A DNA stretch of 64,000 nt from Phenylobacterium sp. Its GTDB lineage: Bacteria; Pseudomonadota; Alphaproteobacteria; Caulobacterales; Caulobacteraceae. The notes under the pieces are model-generated. The model made no database searches and was not told the origin of the DNA. It worked only from the letters and a program-made list of their open reading frames with translations. How positions within the stretch are numbered: the stretch's first letter is position 1; the number at the start of each line of letters is the position of its first letter. Of the stretch, positions 33,189 to 41,175 are shown one piece after another. Location: contig NZ_WGNY01000001.1 of assembly GCF_016124325.1 (NCBI RefSeq), forward strand, positions 1 through 64,000. Direction: 5' to 3'. The position numbers were made by a program, and so were the translations under genes.

Positions 33189-33960
33189 TCTCGCCGCCTT
33201 CCAGGACGCCTTCGCCGCGGCTCTGCGGGATGGTCGCCCGCCCCGCGGCTACGGAGATCCCGCGCGGCTCGAGGCCGGCATGACGGTCTATCGCAACACG
33301 GTCTTCAAGGGCCTCCTGGATGCGCTCCGCGCGAATTTTCCGACCGTGGAGCGACTGGTCGGCGCCGAATGGTTCTCCGCCGCCGCCCATGCCTATCTCG
33401 AGGTCGACTGGGCGCGAGGGCCCTCCCTGATGGCCTTCGGCGAGGGCTTCCCGGACTTCCTGGCGACGTTCCCGCCGGCGGAGGCGCTGAGCTACCTGCC
33501 TGGCGTGGCGAGCCTCGACCGCTTCTGGATCGAGTCCCACACCGCGGCGGACGCCCCCGTCCTGGCCTCAGGCGCCCTGGCGGACCTGCCGCCGGACCGG
33601 CTCTTCGAACTCACCCTGCGGCTCCATCCGAGCGCACGGCTGGGCTGGTTCCCCGATCCGGCGCCCACGATCTGGCGGCTGAACCGCCCGCCCGCGCCGG
33701 CGCCGGACGAGGTTCAAGTGGACTGGCGCGCCGAGGGCGCGCTGGTGGCCCGGCCCTGGGGGGACGTGGTCGCGTTGGTTCTGGACGCGGCGGGTTTCGC
33801 CTTCCTGAAGGCCTGCTGGCGCGGAGAGCCCTTGGGCGGCGCGGCGACGGCCGCCCTCACGGCCGACCCCCAGGCCGACCTGTCGCGCCACATCGCCGCC
33901 TTCATCGACTTCGGGGCCTTCGAGCCCCTGCAATCGGCCATTGGGAGACCAGGCCCATGA
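33181..33960 (+). CDS. bufC1: DUF2063 partner protein of the MNIO enzyme (259 aa)
   Basis: ATG 33181 lies inside the last codons of the DUF692 gene (8-bp overlap). The N-terminal 90 residues are the DUF2063 domain ([16 protein letters not shown], then [20 protein letters not shown], then [11 protein letters not shown]). The C-terminal part resembles the DNA-binding-like or recognition domain that in MNIO systems delivers the precursor peptide. It should form a complex with the DUF692 enzyme in the cytoplasm. The stop overlaps the DoxX start as ATGA. Confidence 0.85.
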   Translation: MSSLAAFQDAFAAALRDGRPPRGYGDPARLEAGMTVYRNTVFKGLLDALRANFPTVERLVGAEWFSAAAHAYLEVDWARGPSLMAFGEGFPDFLATFPPAEALSYLPGVASLDRFWIESHTAADAPVLASGALADLPPDRLFELTLRLHPSARLGWFPDPAPTIWRLNRPPAPAPDEVQVDWRAEGALVARPWGDVVALVLDAAGFAFLKACWRGEPLGGAATAALTADPQADLSRHIAAFIDFGAFEPLQSAIGRPGP

Positions 33961-34409
33961 CATTGAACCCGACGACCGCGCTCAAGCCTGTCCAGATGTT
34001 CGGCCAGACGGCGGAGAAGCTGCTGCCTGACGGGCTGTTGCTGCTGGTCGCGCGCTTCGGCGCGGCCGGCGTCTTCTTCCTCTCCGGGCGCACGAAGGTC
34101 GAGGGGCTCCTGACGATCACGCCAGGAACCTACGCCCTCTTCGCCGAGGAATATCAGGTGCCGCTGATCCCATCGGACATCGCCGCGCATCTGGCGACCT
34201 ATTCGGAACACCTGTTTCCCATCCTGCTCGTCCTGGGGCTCTTCACGCGCCTGTCGGCCGCCGCCCTCCTGGGCATGACCCTGGTGATCCAGACCTTCGT
34301 CTATCCCGACGCCTGGCCGACGCACCTGAGCTGGGCGGCGATCCTGCTGCCGCTCCTGGCCCGCGGCGGCGGCGGGCTGTCTCTCGACCGTCTCCTCGGC
34401 GTCAAATGA
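33957..34409 (+). CDS. DoxX-family membrane protein of the bufferin operon (150 aa)
   Basis: Four hydrophobic helices (for example [20 protein letters not shown], then [20 protein letters not shown]) with the DoxX pattern. A DoxX gene commonly closes sigmaF-linked bufferin (gig-type) operons; its function is not settled, possibly redox chemistry at the inner membrane linked to peptide maturation or export. It starts within the stop of the DUF2063 gene. No clear terminator was seen before the convergent hydrolase gene. Confidence 0.85.
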   Translation: MTLNPTTALKPVQMFGQTAEKLLPDGLLLLVARFGAAGVFFLSGRTKVEGLLTITPGTYALFAEEYQVPLIPSDIAAHLATYSEHLFPILLVLGLFTRLSAAALLGMTLVIQTFVYPDAWPTHLSWAAILLPLLARGGGGLSLDRLLGVK

Positions 34410-34525
34410 GACGCTCTGATCTATCGCGGCGCCAACGGGCCTGAGCCGCAGGCTGGCCAGGTTGGCGGGTGTTCCGCCCGGACGTCCAAGTCTGCGGCAC
34501 GATCTGGTCGACCTATGCGCTGGCG

Positions 34526-35362
34526 CTAGGCCAAGTGCGCCAGGATCGCGCTGATCACCTTGTCGGACTGCAAGATGCGATTGTGGCCAAGTCCCTCAGT
34601 TTGAACCAGGGCGGCGGCCGGACAGGCGGACAGGATCGCGTCCGCATCGGATGGACGGGCGACCTCGTCAGCGGCGTCGTAGGCGAACATCAGGGCCTGT
34701 GCGGGATCCGGCCTCCAGGCAAGTCCGCCCTCAAGCTGAGTCCACGAGGCCTCGAACTGAGCCGCGATGCGAACCTTCACCAGGTCCAGGGCGGCCTGCG
34801 GCGCACGGCTTCGCTGCATTCGCTCAATGGGCACGTAGGGGAAGAAGGGCGTCGCGATACAGACGAAGCGCTCGGCGGCGATCCCGTGCGTCCGGCGCGC
34901 CGACATCATCGCCAGCGCGCCAGCCGAGTGACCGATCCACGCGTAGGGCGCTTGTCCCACACAGGCCTGAAGTTCGGCCGCGTCTTCCATGAATCGATCG
35001 AAGCCCATCGGCATGGGATCGGAATTCCCATGTGCGCCCGCATCAAAGAAGACGGCGCGGAAGCCGTGGTCTGCGAGCGCCAGGGCGATCTTCGCCATCT
35101 GGGCGCCTCTGCCGCCCCATCCGTGGACCAGGAGCACCGCTCGGCCCTCGCCGACAGACCATCCGGCAAGGCGTCGGGAATCCGCGAAATGGAAGCTCTC
35201 GCACTGCGCCAGCAGGGCCTCGTCCTGAGGCCGCAACGGCATCGGGGCCAACCGGCCGTGGCGAAGGCTTTCGTAGAGTCCCTCGGCGACCTCCTCAATC
35301 GTCGCTGACGTCTGGTCGGTGAGAACCTCGGCGGGCGCCCGCGTCGCCTGATCCCGTTCCAT
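34526..35362 (-). CDS. Alpha/beta hydrolase (278 aa)
   Basis: The start is ATG 35362 with GGGAGA upstream. The core shows LLVHGWGGRGAQM (oxyanion-hole region), the nucleophile elbow IGHSAGALAMM with the serine, and a late EGLGHNRILQS with the catalytic histidine. An N-terminal stretch of about 60 residues precedes the fold. It should be a cytoplasmic esterase or lipase-like enzyme; the substrate is unknown. Divergent from a tetR gene whose operator sits in the shared intergenic region. Confidence 0.8.
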   Translation of the reverse strand: MERDQATRAPAEVLTDQTSATIEEVAEGLYESLRHGRLAPMPLRPQDEALLAQCESFHFADSRRLAGWSVGEGRAVLLVHGWGGRGAQMAKIALALADHGFRAVFFDAGAHGNSDPMPMGFDRFMEDAAELQACVGQAPYAWIGHSAGALAMMSARRTHGIAAERFVCIATPFFPYVPIERMQRSRAPQAALDLVKVRIAAQFEASWTQLEGGLAWRPDPAQALMFAYDAADEVARPSDADAILSACPAAALVQTEGLGHNRILQSDKVISAILAHLA

Positions 35363-35404
35363 CTGCGTCTCCCTGTCTTGAACAGGTGGACATCCATCCA
35401 TTGT

Positions 35405-35426
35405 CTATATAGACCGGTCAATATAG
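35405..35426. promoter_or_regulatory. TetR operator between hydrolase and regulator
   Basis: A 22-bp near-palindrome centred on GACCGGTC (35412-35419) and flanked by CTATATA on the left and AATATAG on the right. It lies between the divergent alpha/beta hydrolase and tetR genes and overlaps their likely promoters. Confidence 0.6.
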
Positions 35427-35493
35427 TTCTGATCGCAGCTTTGCTGTCGTCTCAGGCTGTGGCAGGCCTCGTTGAGGGGAGTGGAGCCAGATC

Positions 35494-36069
35494 TTGCCGC
35501 CGCCAGCAAAACACCGCGACGCGATCGTTGACGCCGCAGTCCGACTGTTCAGGCAGAAGGGCTATGCGGCGACGGGGCTGGCCGAGATCGTCGAGGCGAG
35601 CGGCGCGCCGAAAGGGTCCGTCTACCACTACTTTCCCGGCGGCAAGGCCGCGATAGGCGCGGCGGCCGTGCGGGAGGCCGGACGACGGGTCCTAGGAACC
35701 GTCCGGGGCCTCGCCGAATCCACCCAATCGGCGGGCGAACTCGTGACGGCGCACGCCGAGCTTCTGGCCGCTTGGATGGCGCAGTCCGGCTATCGCGACG
35801 GCGCGCCCATGACGACCGTCCTGCTCGAGAATGCGCCCCAGGACGGGCCGATCACCGCTGCCGGCCAGGATGCGCTGCGGGCATGGTCAGGCGAACTCGC
35901 CGCCCGTCTTGAGCGAGACGGCGTAGCCTCCGATCGAGCCCAGCGCCTCGCGTCACTGACCTTGTCGGCCCTTGAGGGCGCGCTGGTGCAGGCGCGGGTT
36001 GAGCAGAGCGGACTGCCGCTGATCATCGCCGCGCAGGAACTCTCACGATTGTATCTGGCCTCGGTGTGA
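35494..36069 (+). CDS. TetR-family repressor (191 aa)
   Basis: The best start is TTG 35494, with GGAG about 10 bp upstream, giving MPPPAKHRDAIVDAAVRL. Residues 7-55 form the DNA-binding domain (FRQKGYAATGLAEIVEASGA, then PKGSVYHYFPGGKAAI). The C-terminal half is of the YxaF/LmrA type (LTLSALEGALVQARVEQS). It probably represses itself and the divergent hydrolase through the palindrome at 35405-35426. Confidence 0.8.
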   Translation: MPPPAKHRDAIVDAAVRLFRQKGYAATGLAEIVEASGAPKGSVYHYFPGGKAAIGAAAVREAGRRVLGTVRGLAESTQSAGELVTAHAELLAAWMAQSGYRDGAPMTTVLLENAPQDGPITAAGQDALRAWSGELAARLERDGVASDRAQRLASLTLSALEGALVQARVEQSGLPLIIAAQELSRLYLASV

Positions 36070-36171
36070 GCTTTGCGCGGGCCGCGGCTGGGACGGCTGG
36101 GCGTCCAAATCCAACATCCGTGGCTTCGCGGGCGCGCGCGGCGGGCTGGACAGCAAAGCGCTCGCTGAACC

Positions 36172-36200
36172 TGTAACCTCGCTGCGGCGCCGCACGAACT
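36172..36200 (+). promoter_or_regulatory. SigmaF-type ECF promoter 7 (161-aa-frame protein and MTAP)
   Basis: TGTAACC (36172-36178), 16 bp, then CGAACT (36195-36200), 44 bp before the ATG at 36244. Confidence 0.8.
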
Positions 36201-36243
36201 AATCGGAGATCGGCGGATGCGCGCCGAGCTCGGAGGAGACCGA

Positions 36244-36702
36244 ATGGCTCAGGACAGGCCCGTGCTGCTGGCGCGCCCTCATCCCTTCATCGTGGCGGAG
36301 ATGCGCCCCTTGCTGGAAAGGCTCGGCTACGCGCCAACGCCTGCGGCGTTCGAGACCCTCTCGGCGGGCGCTGCGGCCTCGGCCGCGGGCGCGATCATTT
36401 CAACGGCGATCAGTTCGACGATCCCCCAGACCGCCGCTGACGTCTTCGAGGCGCTGTCGCGTCATGCGCCGGCGGTTCCGGTGGTCTTCGCCGGCCTCAC
36501 CGACATCGCTGTGGCGCGGACCGTCATCGAGCGTCTCGCTCAGGCGGGCGGGCTCACGGTCCTGGGGATCGCCGAGGCGGCTCGCGATGTGGGCCGCCTG
36601 GGTCGGTCGGGCGTCGTGGTCTATGTCGCCAAGGACGACATCACCGCGGCTGACGGCGCCGAGACGGTCGGGCGCGTCCTCAAGACCCACTTCCGCGGCT
36701 AG
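36244..36702 (+). CDS. Unknown alpha/beta protein, receiver-like (152 aa)
   Basis: ATG 36244 is preceded by GGAGGAG. The protein alternates hydrophobic strands and helices (RPVLLARPHPFIVAEMRPLL, then VPVVFAGLTDIAVARTVIE, then GVVVYVAKDDITAAD) like a response-regulator receiver or Rossmann-like fold. It lacks the acidic cluster and phospho-acceptor aspartate in the usual places. No signal peptide. It sits between sigmaF promoter 7 and the MTAP gene (14-bp gap), so it is a candidate accessory protein of the arsenosugar pathway. Family not recognised. Confidence 0.65.
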   Translation: MAQDRPVLLARPHPFIVAEMRPLLERLGYAPTPAAFETLSAGAAASAAGAIISTAISSTIPQTAADVFEALSRHAPAVPVVFAGLTDIAVARTVIERLAQAGGLTVLGIAEAARDVGRLGRSGVVVYVAKDDITAADGAETVGRVLKTHFRG

Positions 36703-36716
36703 GGCGAAGGCAAGAC

Positions 36717-37607
36717 ATGACCGAGTGGAAGCTGGGGGTGATCGGCGGTTCCGGTCTCTATGAGATCGAGGCCTTGGAGAACCGGTGCTGGGTGTCGATG
36801 GCGACGCCCTGGGGGCCGCCGTCCGACGACCTTCTGATGGGCGAGATGGATGGCGTGGGCGTCGTCTTCCTGCCCCGTCATGGGCGGGGGCACCGCCTTC
36901 CGCCCGGCGACATCAATGCGCGCGCCAATATCAGCGCGCTCAAGCAGGCCGGATGCACCGACATCCTCTCGATTTCCGCCGTGGGTTCTCTACGCGAGGA
37001 TCTCGCGCCCGGAGCCCTGGCTGTGGTCGGCCAGTATGTCGACCGCACGGCCAGGCGCCCCGGAACCTTTTTCGGGCCTGGCCTGACCGCCCACGTCTCG
37101 ATGGCGGAACCGACCTGCCCGCGGTTGTCGGGGCTGGCGGTCGAGGCCGCCCGCGACCTCAGCATGGCGGTGGCCGAGGACGTCACCTATCTGGCCATGG
37201 AAGGGCCGCAGTTTTCGACGCGGGCCGAGAGCCGCATCTACCGGGGCCTCGGCTGCGACGTCATCGGCATGACCGCCATGCCGGAGGCCCGGTTGGCGCG
37301 CGAGGCGGAACTGCCCTACGCCAATGTCTGCCTGGTCACCGACTACGACGCCTGGCGCGAGAGCGAGGCGCCGGTTGAGGTCGCCGCCGTTCTCGATGTC
37401 ATGCGACGCAACGCCGAGACCGCCCGGCGGCTCCTTGTCGACGTCATTCGGAGGTTGCCGCGATCACGAGCCGCCTCGCCCATCGACACCTGCCTCGACC
37501 ATGCGGTGGTCACCGACCCAGTGGCATGGGACCCGGAGGCGGTGGCGCGGCTCATGGCGGTGAGCCCGCGCCGCTTCGGTCACCAGGGCCGGAAGTCGCC
37601 GGTCTGA
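36717..37607 (+). CDS. mtnP: S-methyl-5'-thioadenosine phosphorylase-family enzyme (296 aa)
   Basis: Full-length purine nucleoside phosphorylase of the MTAP branch: LGVIGGSGLYEIEAL (phosphate loop), then FLPRHGRGHRLPPGDINARA, then ISAVGSLREDLAPG, and EGPQFSTRAESRIYR near the substrate. The family phosphorolyses 5'-modified adenosines to adenine and a 5-substituted ribose-1-phosphate. Here it is transcribed from a sigmaF promoter beside ArsM, radical SAM and arsenosugar-type glycosyltransferase genes. It may therefore act on dimethylarsinoyl-deoxyadenosine rather than methylthioadenosine; that substrate is inferred from context. Confidence 0.85.
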   Translation: MTEWKLGVIGGSGLYEIEALENRCWVSMATPWGPPSDDLLMGEMDGVGVVFLPRHGRGHRLPPGDINARANISALKQAGCTDILSISAVGSLREDLAPGALAVVGQYVDRTARRPGTFFGPGLTAHVSMAEPTCPRLSGLAVEAARDLSMAVAEDVTYLAMEGPQFSTRAESRIYRGLGCDVIGMTAMPEARLAREAELPYANVCLVTDYDAWRESEAPVEVAAVLDVMRRNAETARRLLVDVIRRLPRSRAASPIDTCLDHAVVTDPVAWDPEAVARLMAVSPRRFGHQGRKSPV

Positions 37608-38185
37608 AGCCGGGCGAGCGCGCCTGCGTCATCCACGTCTTCGCGGATCGCCAACATCGCCACGCGCCGACCTTTGAGATTGCGCATCGTGTCGGCCAGG
37701 GTGTCGGGGCTGGACCAACGGACGTCCCGGAAGATGTCGGGGTGAGCCGCCGGCCGGCGAAGGCCGATGAGCCAGTAGCCACCGTCGGCGGCGGGGCCGA
37801 ACACCGCGTCCGCGGCGCCCAGGGCCCTGAACGCCGCAACGACATCGCGTTGACCCACGCCGGGCGTATCTGCGCCGATAATGACGACCGGGCCGGGCGG
37901 CAGCTGGGCCAGCACGCGGCCCATGCGCGCGCCCAGGTCTCCGCCGCCTTGCGGGAGACCGCAACCGGCGCCCGCCCAATCCAGCGGGCGATCCGGGGAG
38001 CCGGCGATCCAGCTCGTCCAGCGCCGACCGTCGGCCAGCCGCCGTCGCAGCGCCGAAAGCGCCCGTCGCGCGAAGCGCAGGGCCGCGAGGTCGCCGATCT
38101 CGCGGGCGAGCCGCCGTTTGCCGACGCCGTACTGCGGGCGACGGGCGAAGATCACCAGATGGCGGCGGCGCGGCTCAACGGCCAT
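37580..38185 (-). CDS. TIGR04282-type arsenosugar glycosyltransferase (201 aa)
   Basis: The start is ATG 38185, inside the end of the upstream TIGR04283-type gene (11-bp overlap). LVIFARRPQYGVGKRRLARE at the start, VVIIGADTPGVGQRDVV in the middle and VFGPAADGGYWLIGLRRP are the signature of the TIGR04282 nucleotide-diphospho-sugar transferase-like family, found in arsenosugar clusters. Its 3' end overlaps that of mtnP (convergent) by 28 bp. It probably transfers or activates the sugar or glycerol part of an arsenosugar. Last gene of the sigmaF promoter 8 operon. Confidence 0.8.
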   Translation of the reverse strand: MAVEPRRRHLVIFARRPQYGVGKRRLAREIGDLAALRFARRALSALRRRLADGRRWTSWIAGSPDRPLDWAGAGCGLPQGGGDLGARMGRVLAQLPPGPVVIIGADTPGVGQRDVVAAFRALGAADAVFGPAADGGYWLIGLRRPAAHPDIFRDVRWSSPDTLADTMRNLKGRRVAMLAIREDVDDAGALARLQTGDFRPW

Positions 38186-38873
38186 AGAGCTTGGCGATCC
38201 GGTCGACCGGCGCGCCCAATCCGTAGAGCGCAAGACAGCCGAGATTGCGCAGGCTGCGGGCGATCCACCCGTCCTGGCGCCAGCGGCGGGACGAGGTTCG
38301 CGCCGCGACGGGCAGCGGCGCCAGGCGGCGGCTTCCGAGGCGGCGCACGAGATCGACATCCTCCATGAGCGCCAGGGGCCGGTAGCCGCCGACCAGCCGG
38401 TAGAGATCGCGAGGGATCAGCAGGCCCTGATCGCCGTACGGCAGGGCCAGCAGGCGGACACGGGCGGCGACCAGGCGCTCCAGCACCCTGGCGCGCCAGT
38501 CGCTGTCGTCCAGGGCAAAGCGGAAGCTCGCCGCACGCTCGGCCGCCTGCGGCCGGCAGGCGAAGGCGTCCACCGTGTCGCGCCAGCCGGCGTCCAGCTG
38601 GGTGTCGGCGTGTAGGAACAGCAGCCAGGCGCCGCGGGCGGCCAGCGCGCCGGCATGGAGCTGGACGCCGCGCCCGCGGGCGGCGTCGATCACCTTCGCG
38701 CCCAGGCGTCGCGCCCGCTCGGCGCCGTCATCCGTCGAGCCGCCGTCCACAACCACAATCTCATCGGCCTCCGCCACCGAGGCCAGGCAGGCCGGCAGGC
38801 CTTCCGCCGCGTTCAGGATCGGAATCACGACGGAAATGGAGGGCGGCTGCGACGGGCGTGGAGCTTGGGTCAA
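38175..38873 (-). CDS. TIGR04283-type family 2 glycosyltransferase (232 aa)
   Basis: No ATG precedes the conserved domain. TTG 38873, 4 bp after the radical SAM stop, is the likely start (LTQAPRPSQPPSISVVIPIL). GT-A fold motifs: SVVIPILNAAEGL, then EIVVVDGGSTDDG, then LLFLHADTQLDAGW (metal-binding D-x-D equivalent) and LMEDVDLVRRLG. The sequence matches the TIGR04283 arsenosugar-associated family. It is in the middle of a three-gene operon with overlapping ends. Confidence 0.8.
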   Translation of the reverse strand: MTQAPRPSQPPSISVVIPILNAAEGLPACLASVAEADEIVVVDGGSTDDGAERARRLGAKVIDAARGRGVQLHAGALAARGAWLLFLHADTQLDAGWRDTVDAFACRPQAAERAASFRFALDDSDWRARVLERLVAARVRLLALPYGDQGLLIPRDLYRLVGGYRPLALMEDVDLVRRLGSRRLAPLPVAARTSSRRWRQDGWIARSLRNLGCLALYGLGAPVDRIAKLYGR

Positions 38874-38877
38874 GGGG

Positions 38878-39894
38878 CTAGGCGGCGCTGCAGCTGGCGC
38901 CGCCCAGGACACAGAAGCGCGCGCAATGGGGATGGTTGAGGCGCACCGGCGCGGCGGCGCCCGCAAGGGTCGGGCCGAGATCGAAGTCCCTGGCGTATGG
39001 CGTGAGGGTGCAGGCGACGACGGTCGGACGCGCCGCGCCCTTGCGCTTCACCACCATTCGGCTCGTGGCGCACATCACCGAGTCCGGGGATCTCCCCAGG
39101 ATGCCCCAGCAGGCTTCGGTGATTTCAGGCGCGTCGACGGCGGCGTCCATCTCGGGAAAGAGCACGAGGCGGCCAGGGTCATCCGCCGGGACGTCCAGAC
39201 CAAGGCGGTCGAACAGTTGGGCGTATCCGGCGCGCGCGGCCGCCTCGCTCTCGCCCGCCAGGCGGCGACCGGCGATGTCGACGACGAAGCCGTGCTGCGC
39301 GAGCCACTGAAGGCCCGACGTGGCCTTGGCCCATGCGCCGGATCCTCGCTCGGCGTCATGCACGGCCTCGGTGTGATGGTCCAGGCTCACGCGCAGCGTG
39401 AGCCGCCCGCTCACCTGGTCGCGCAGGCCCAGGAGCGCGGTCTTGCGCAGCAGCATGGGGCGCATGGCGTTGGTCAACACGAGCACCCGGTATCCCGCCG
39501 CGAGCGTGGTCTCGAGCATCGCGATGATTTCGGGGTTCATGAACGGCTCACCCCCCGTGAAACCGATCTCGCCCGGCGCAAGGCCGAGGCGCTTGGCTTC
39601 GTCCAGATAGTCACGAACCTCGGCGAGGCTCAGATAGACGAGGGCGTCATTTCTGGGCGAGCTCTCGATGTAGCAGTTGCGACAGGTCAGATTGCACAGC
39701 GTCCCGGTGTTGAACCAGAGGGTTTCCAGGCCGGTGAGGGCGACACGCGCGCGGGCCGAACCATCCAGGGTGAACTCGGGGTCGCTGAACTTGCGCGGGT
39801 CCAGCGCAGGCGCCTGCGACGACTGAAACGGGGAGCGGCCAGGATGGATGGTCAACTGTGATGTCTCCGGCTCCGCCCGGTCGCACCGGGCCAT
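38878..39894 (-). CDS. Radical SAM enzyme of the arsenosugar-type cluster (338 aa)
   Basis: The iron-sulfur motif is C67-x3-C71-x2-C74 (TLCNLTCRNCYIESSP). GFTGGEPFMNPEI (the SAM-contact GGEP) and LTLRVSLDHH follow. The C-terminus holds further cysteines (CARFCVLGGASC) that could bind an auxiliary cluster. In the arsenosugar pathway a radical SAM enzyme (ArsS) attaches the 5'-deoxyadenosyl group to dimethylarsenite. This protein is in the right place but lacks the Cys-rich DUF3641-like end of classical ArsS. The start at ATG 39894 has GGAGG very close to it, so the exact start is not certain. Confidence 0.8.
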   Translation of the reverse strand: MARCDRAEPETSQLTIHPGRSPFQSSQAPALDPRKFSDPEFTLDGSARARVALTGLETLWFNTGTLCNLTCRNCYIESSPRNDALVYLSLAEVRDYLDEAKRLGLAPGEIGFTGGEPFMNPEIIAMLETTLAAGYRVLVLTNAMRPMLLRKTALLGLRDQVSGRLTLRVSLDHHTEAVHDAERGSGAWAKATSGLQWLAQHGFVVDIAGRRLAGESEAAARAGYAQLFDRLGLDVPADDPGRLVLFPEMDAAVDAPEITEACWGILGRSPDSVMCATSRMVVKRKGAARPTVVACTLTPYARDFDLGPTLAGAAAPVRLNHPHCARFCVLGGASCSAA

Positions 39895-39903
39895 ACCTCC
39901 CCT

Positions 39904-39932
39904 AGTTCGAACGGCGGCCCGACCTGGTTACA
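39904..39932 (-). promoter_or_regulatory. SigmaF-type ECF promoter 8 (radical SAM-glycosyltransferase operon)
   Basis: On the minus strand, TGTAACC (39932-39926), 16 bp, then CGAACT (39909-39904), about 10 bp before the ATG at 39894. It is back-to-back with promoter 9. Confidence 0.8.
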
Positions 39933-39965
39933 GCGTCCGGCGCCGGTGAAAAACCCGACCTGAGC

Positions 39966-39994
39966 TGTAACCGGCGCGCGGCGTCCGACGAACT
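39966..39994 (+). promoter_or_regulatory. SigmaF-type ECF promoter 9 (arsM-PiT-FAD operon)
   Basis: TGTAACC (39966-39972), 16 bp, then CGAACT (39989-39994), 35 bp before the arsM ATG. Confidence 0.8.
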
Positions 39995-40028
39995 TCTCCA
40001 TGCAAACCCAGATCAGAGAGGAGCCTTC

Positions 40029-41087
40029 ATGGACGACATGGGCCTTGAAAACGCGCGCGACTACTATGGTCGGGTCCTTGGGGGCTCGCAGGATCTGCGT
40101 ACGGACGCCTGCTCGACTCTCGAAGCGCCCCCACCGCGGCTGCGCGAGGCGATGGGACGTGTCCATGAAGAGGTTCGGGGCCGCTACTACGGGTGCGGGC
40201 TCATCGCCCCGCCGGTCCTCGAGGGCGCTCGGGTCCTCGATCTGGGCTGCGGCGCCGGGCAGGACGTCTACGTGCTCGCTCAGCTTGTCGGTCCTTCTGG
40301 GCAAGTCGTCGGCGTGGATGCGACGCCCGAACAGCTCGACGTCGCCCGCCGCCACGCCGAGTGGCATCGCGCCGCCTTCGGTTATGCGGCCTCCAACGTG
40401 GCCTTCATCGATGGCGACATCGCCCGTCTGCAGGACCTGGGGCTCGATTCTGGCGGCTTCGACGTCATCGTCTCCAATTGCGTGATCAATCTCGTGGAGG
40501 ACAAGGCCGCCGTCTTCGCCGCGGCCAGGCGCCTCCTGAAGCCCGGCGGCGAGCTCTACTTCTCCGACGTCTATGCCGATCGGCGCGTGCCGGCGGCCCT
40601 GCGTCGCGATCCCGTCCTTCATGGCGAGTGCCTGGCCGGGGCGCTCTACTGGGGTGACTTCCTCGCCCTGGCGAAGGACGCCGGCTTCTCCGATCCCCGC
40701 CTGGTGTCCGATCGCCCATTGGCGGTGGGAGACCCCCGCCTTGCGGAGATGACGGCGCCGATCCGGTTCTACTCGGCGACCTATCGGCTCTTCAATCTGG
40801 AGGGCTTGGAGCCCGCCTGCGAGGACTATGGCCAGGCGGCGCGCTACCGCGGATCTGTCCCGGACGCGCCCCAGAGCCTGACGTTGGACAAGCATCACAT
40901 CTTCGAGGTGGGGAAGGTCGCGCCAGTCTGCGGGAACACCTGGCGCATGCTGGCCGAGAGCCGCCTGGCGCCGCATTTTGATCTCATCGGGGACATGTCG
41001 CGTCACTTCGGCCTCTTCGAGGGCTGCGGGGCCGGATTGCCGTTCGACCGGCTCACCGAGGCCGCTCATGCGGCGGCCTGCTGCTGA
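40029..41087 (+). CDS. arsM: Arsenite methyltransferase ArsM, arsenosugar type (352 aa)
   Basis: ATG 40029 with GAGAGGAG upstream. SAM-binding motif VLDLGCGAGQD (residues 69-79) and the methyltransferase core GFDVIVSNCVINLVEDKAA. The cysteines expected to bind As(III) are present: C28 (DACSTLE), C151 (SNCVINL) and C201 (HGECLAG). A C-terminal extension ends in a Cys pair (AACC). It would methylate arsenite to di- or trimethylated species, the first step of arsenosugar formation. Its promoter diverges from that of the radical SAM gene. Confidence 0.88.
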   Translation: MDDMGLENARDYYGRVLGGSQDLRTDACSTLEAPPPRLREAMGRVHEEVRGRYYGCGLIAPPVLEGARVLDLGCGAGQDVYVLAQLVGPSGQVVGVDATPEQLDVARRHAEWHRAAFGYAASNVAFIDGDIARLQDLGLDSGGFDVIVSNCVINLVEDKAAVFAAARRLLKPGGELYFSDVYADRRVPAALRRDPVLHGECLAGALYWGDFLALAKDAGFSDPRLVSDRPLAVGDPRLAEMTAPIRFYSATYRLFNLEGLEPACEDYGQAARYRGSVPDAPQSLTLDKHHIFEVGKVAPVCGNTWRMLAESRLAPHFDLIGDMSRHFGLFEGCGAGLPFDRLTEAAHAAACC

Positions 41088-41175
41088 GCGCGACCGCTTC
41101 CCATCCCCAACACCTGCACCAAGGCCGACCGCCCCCGCTGCGGCGGCCCTTAAGGCGATACTTCCGGGTCCTCAA

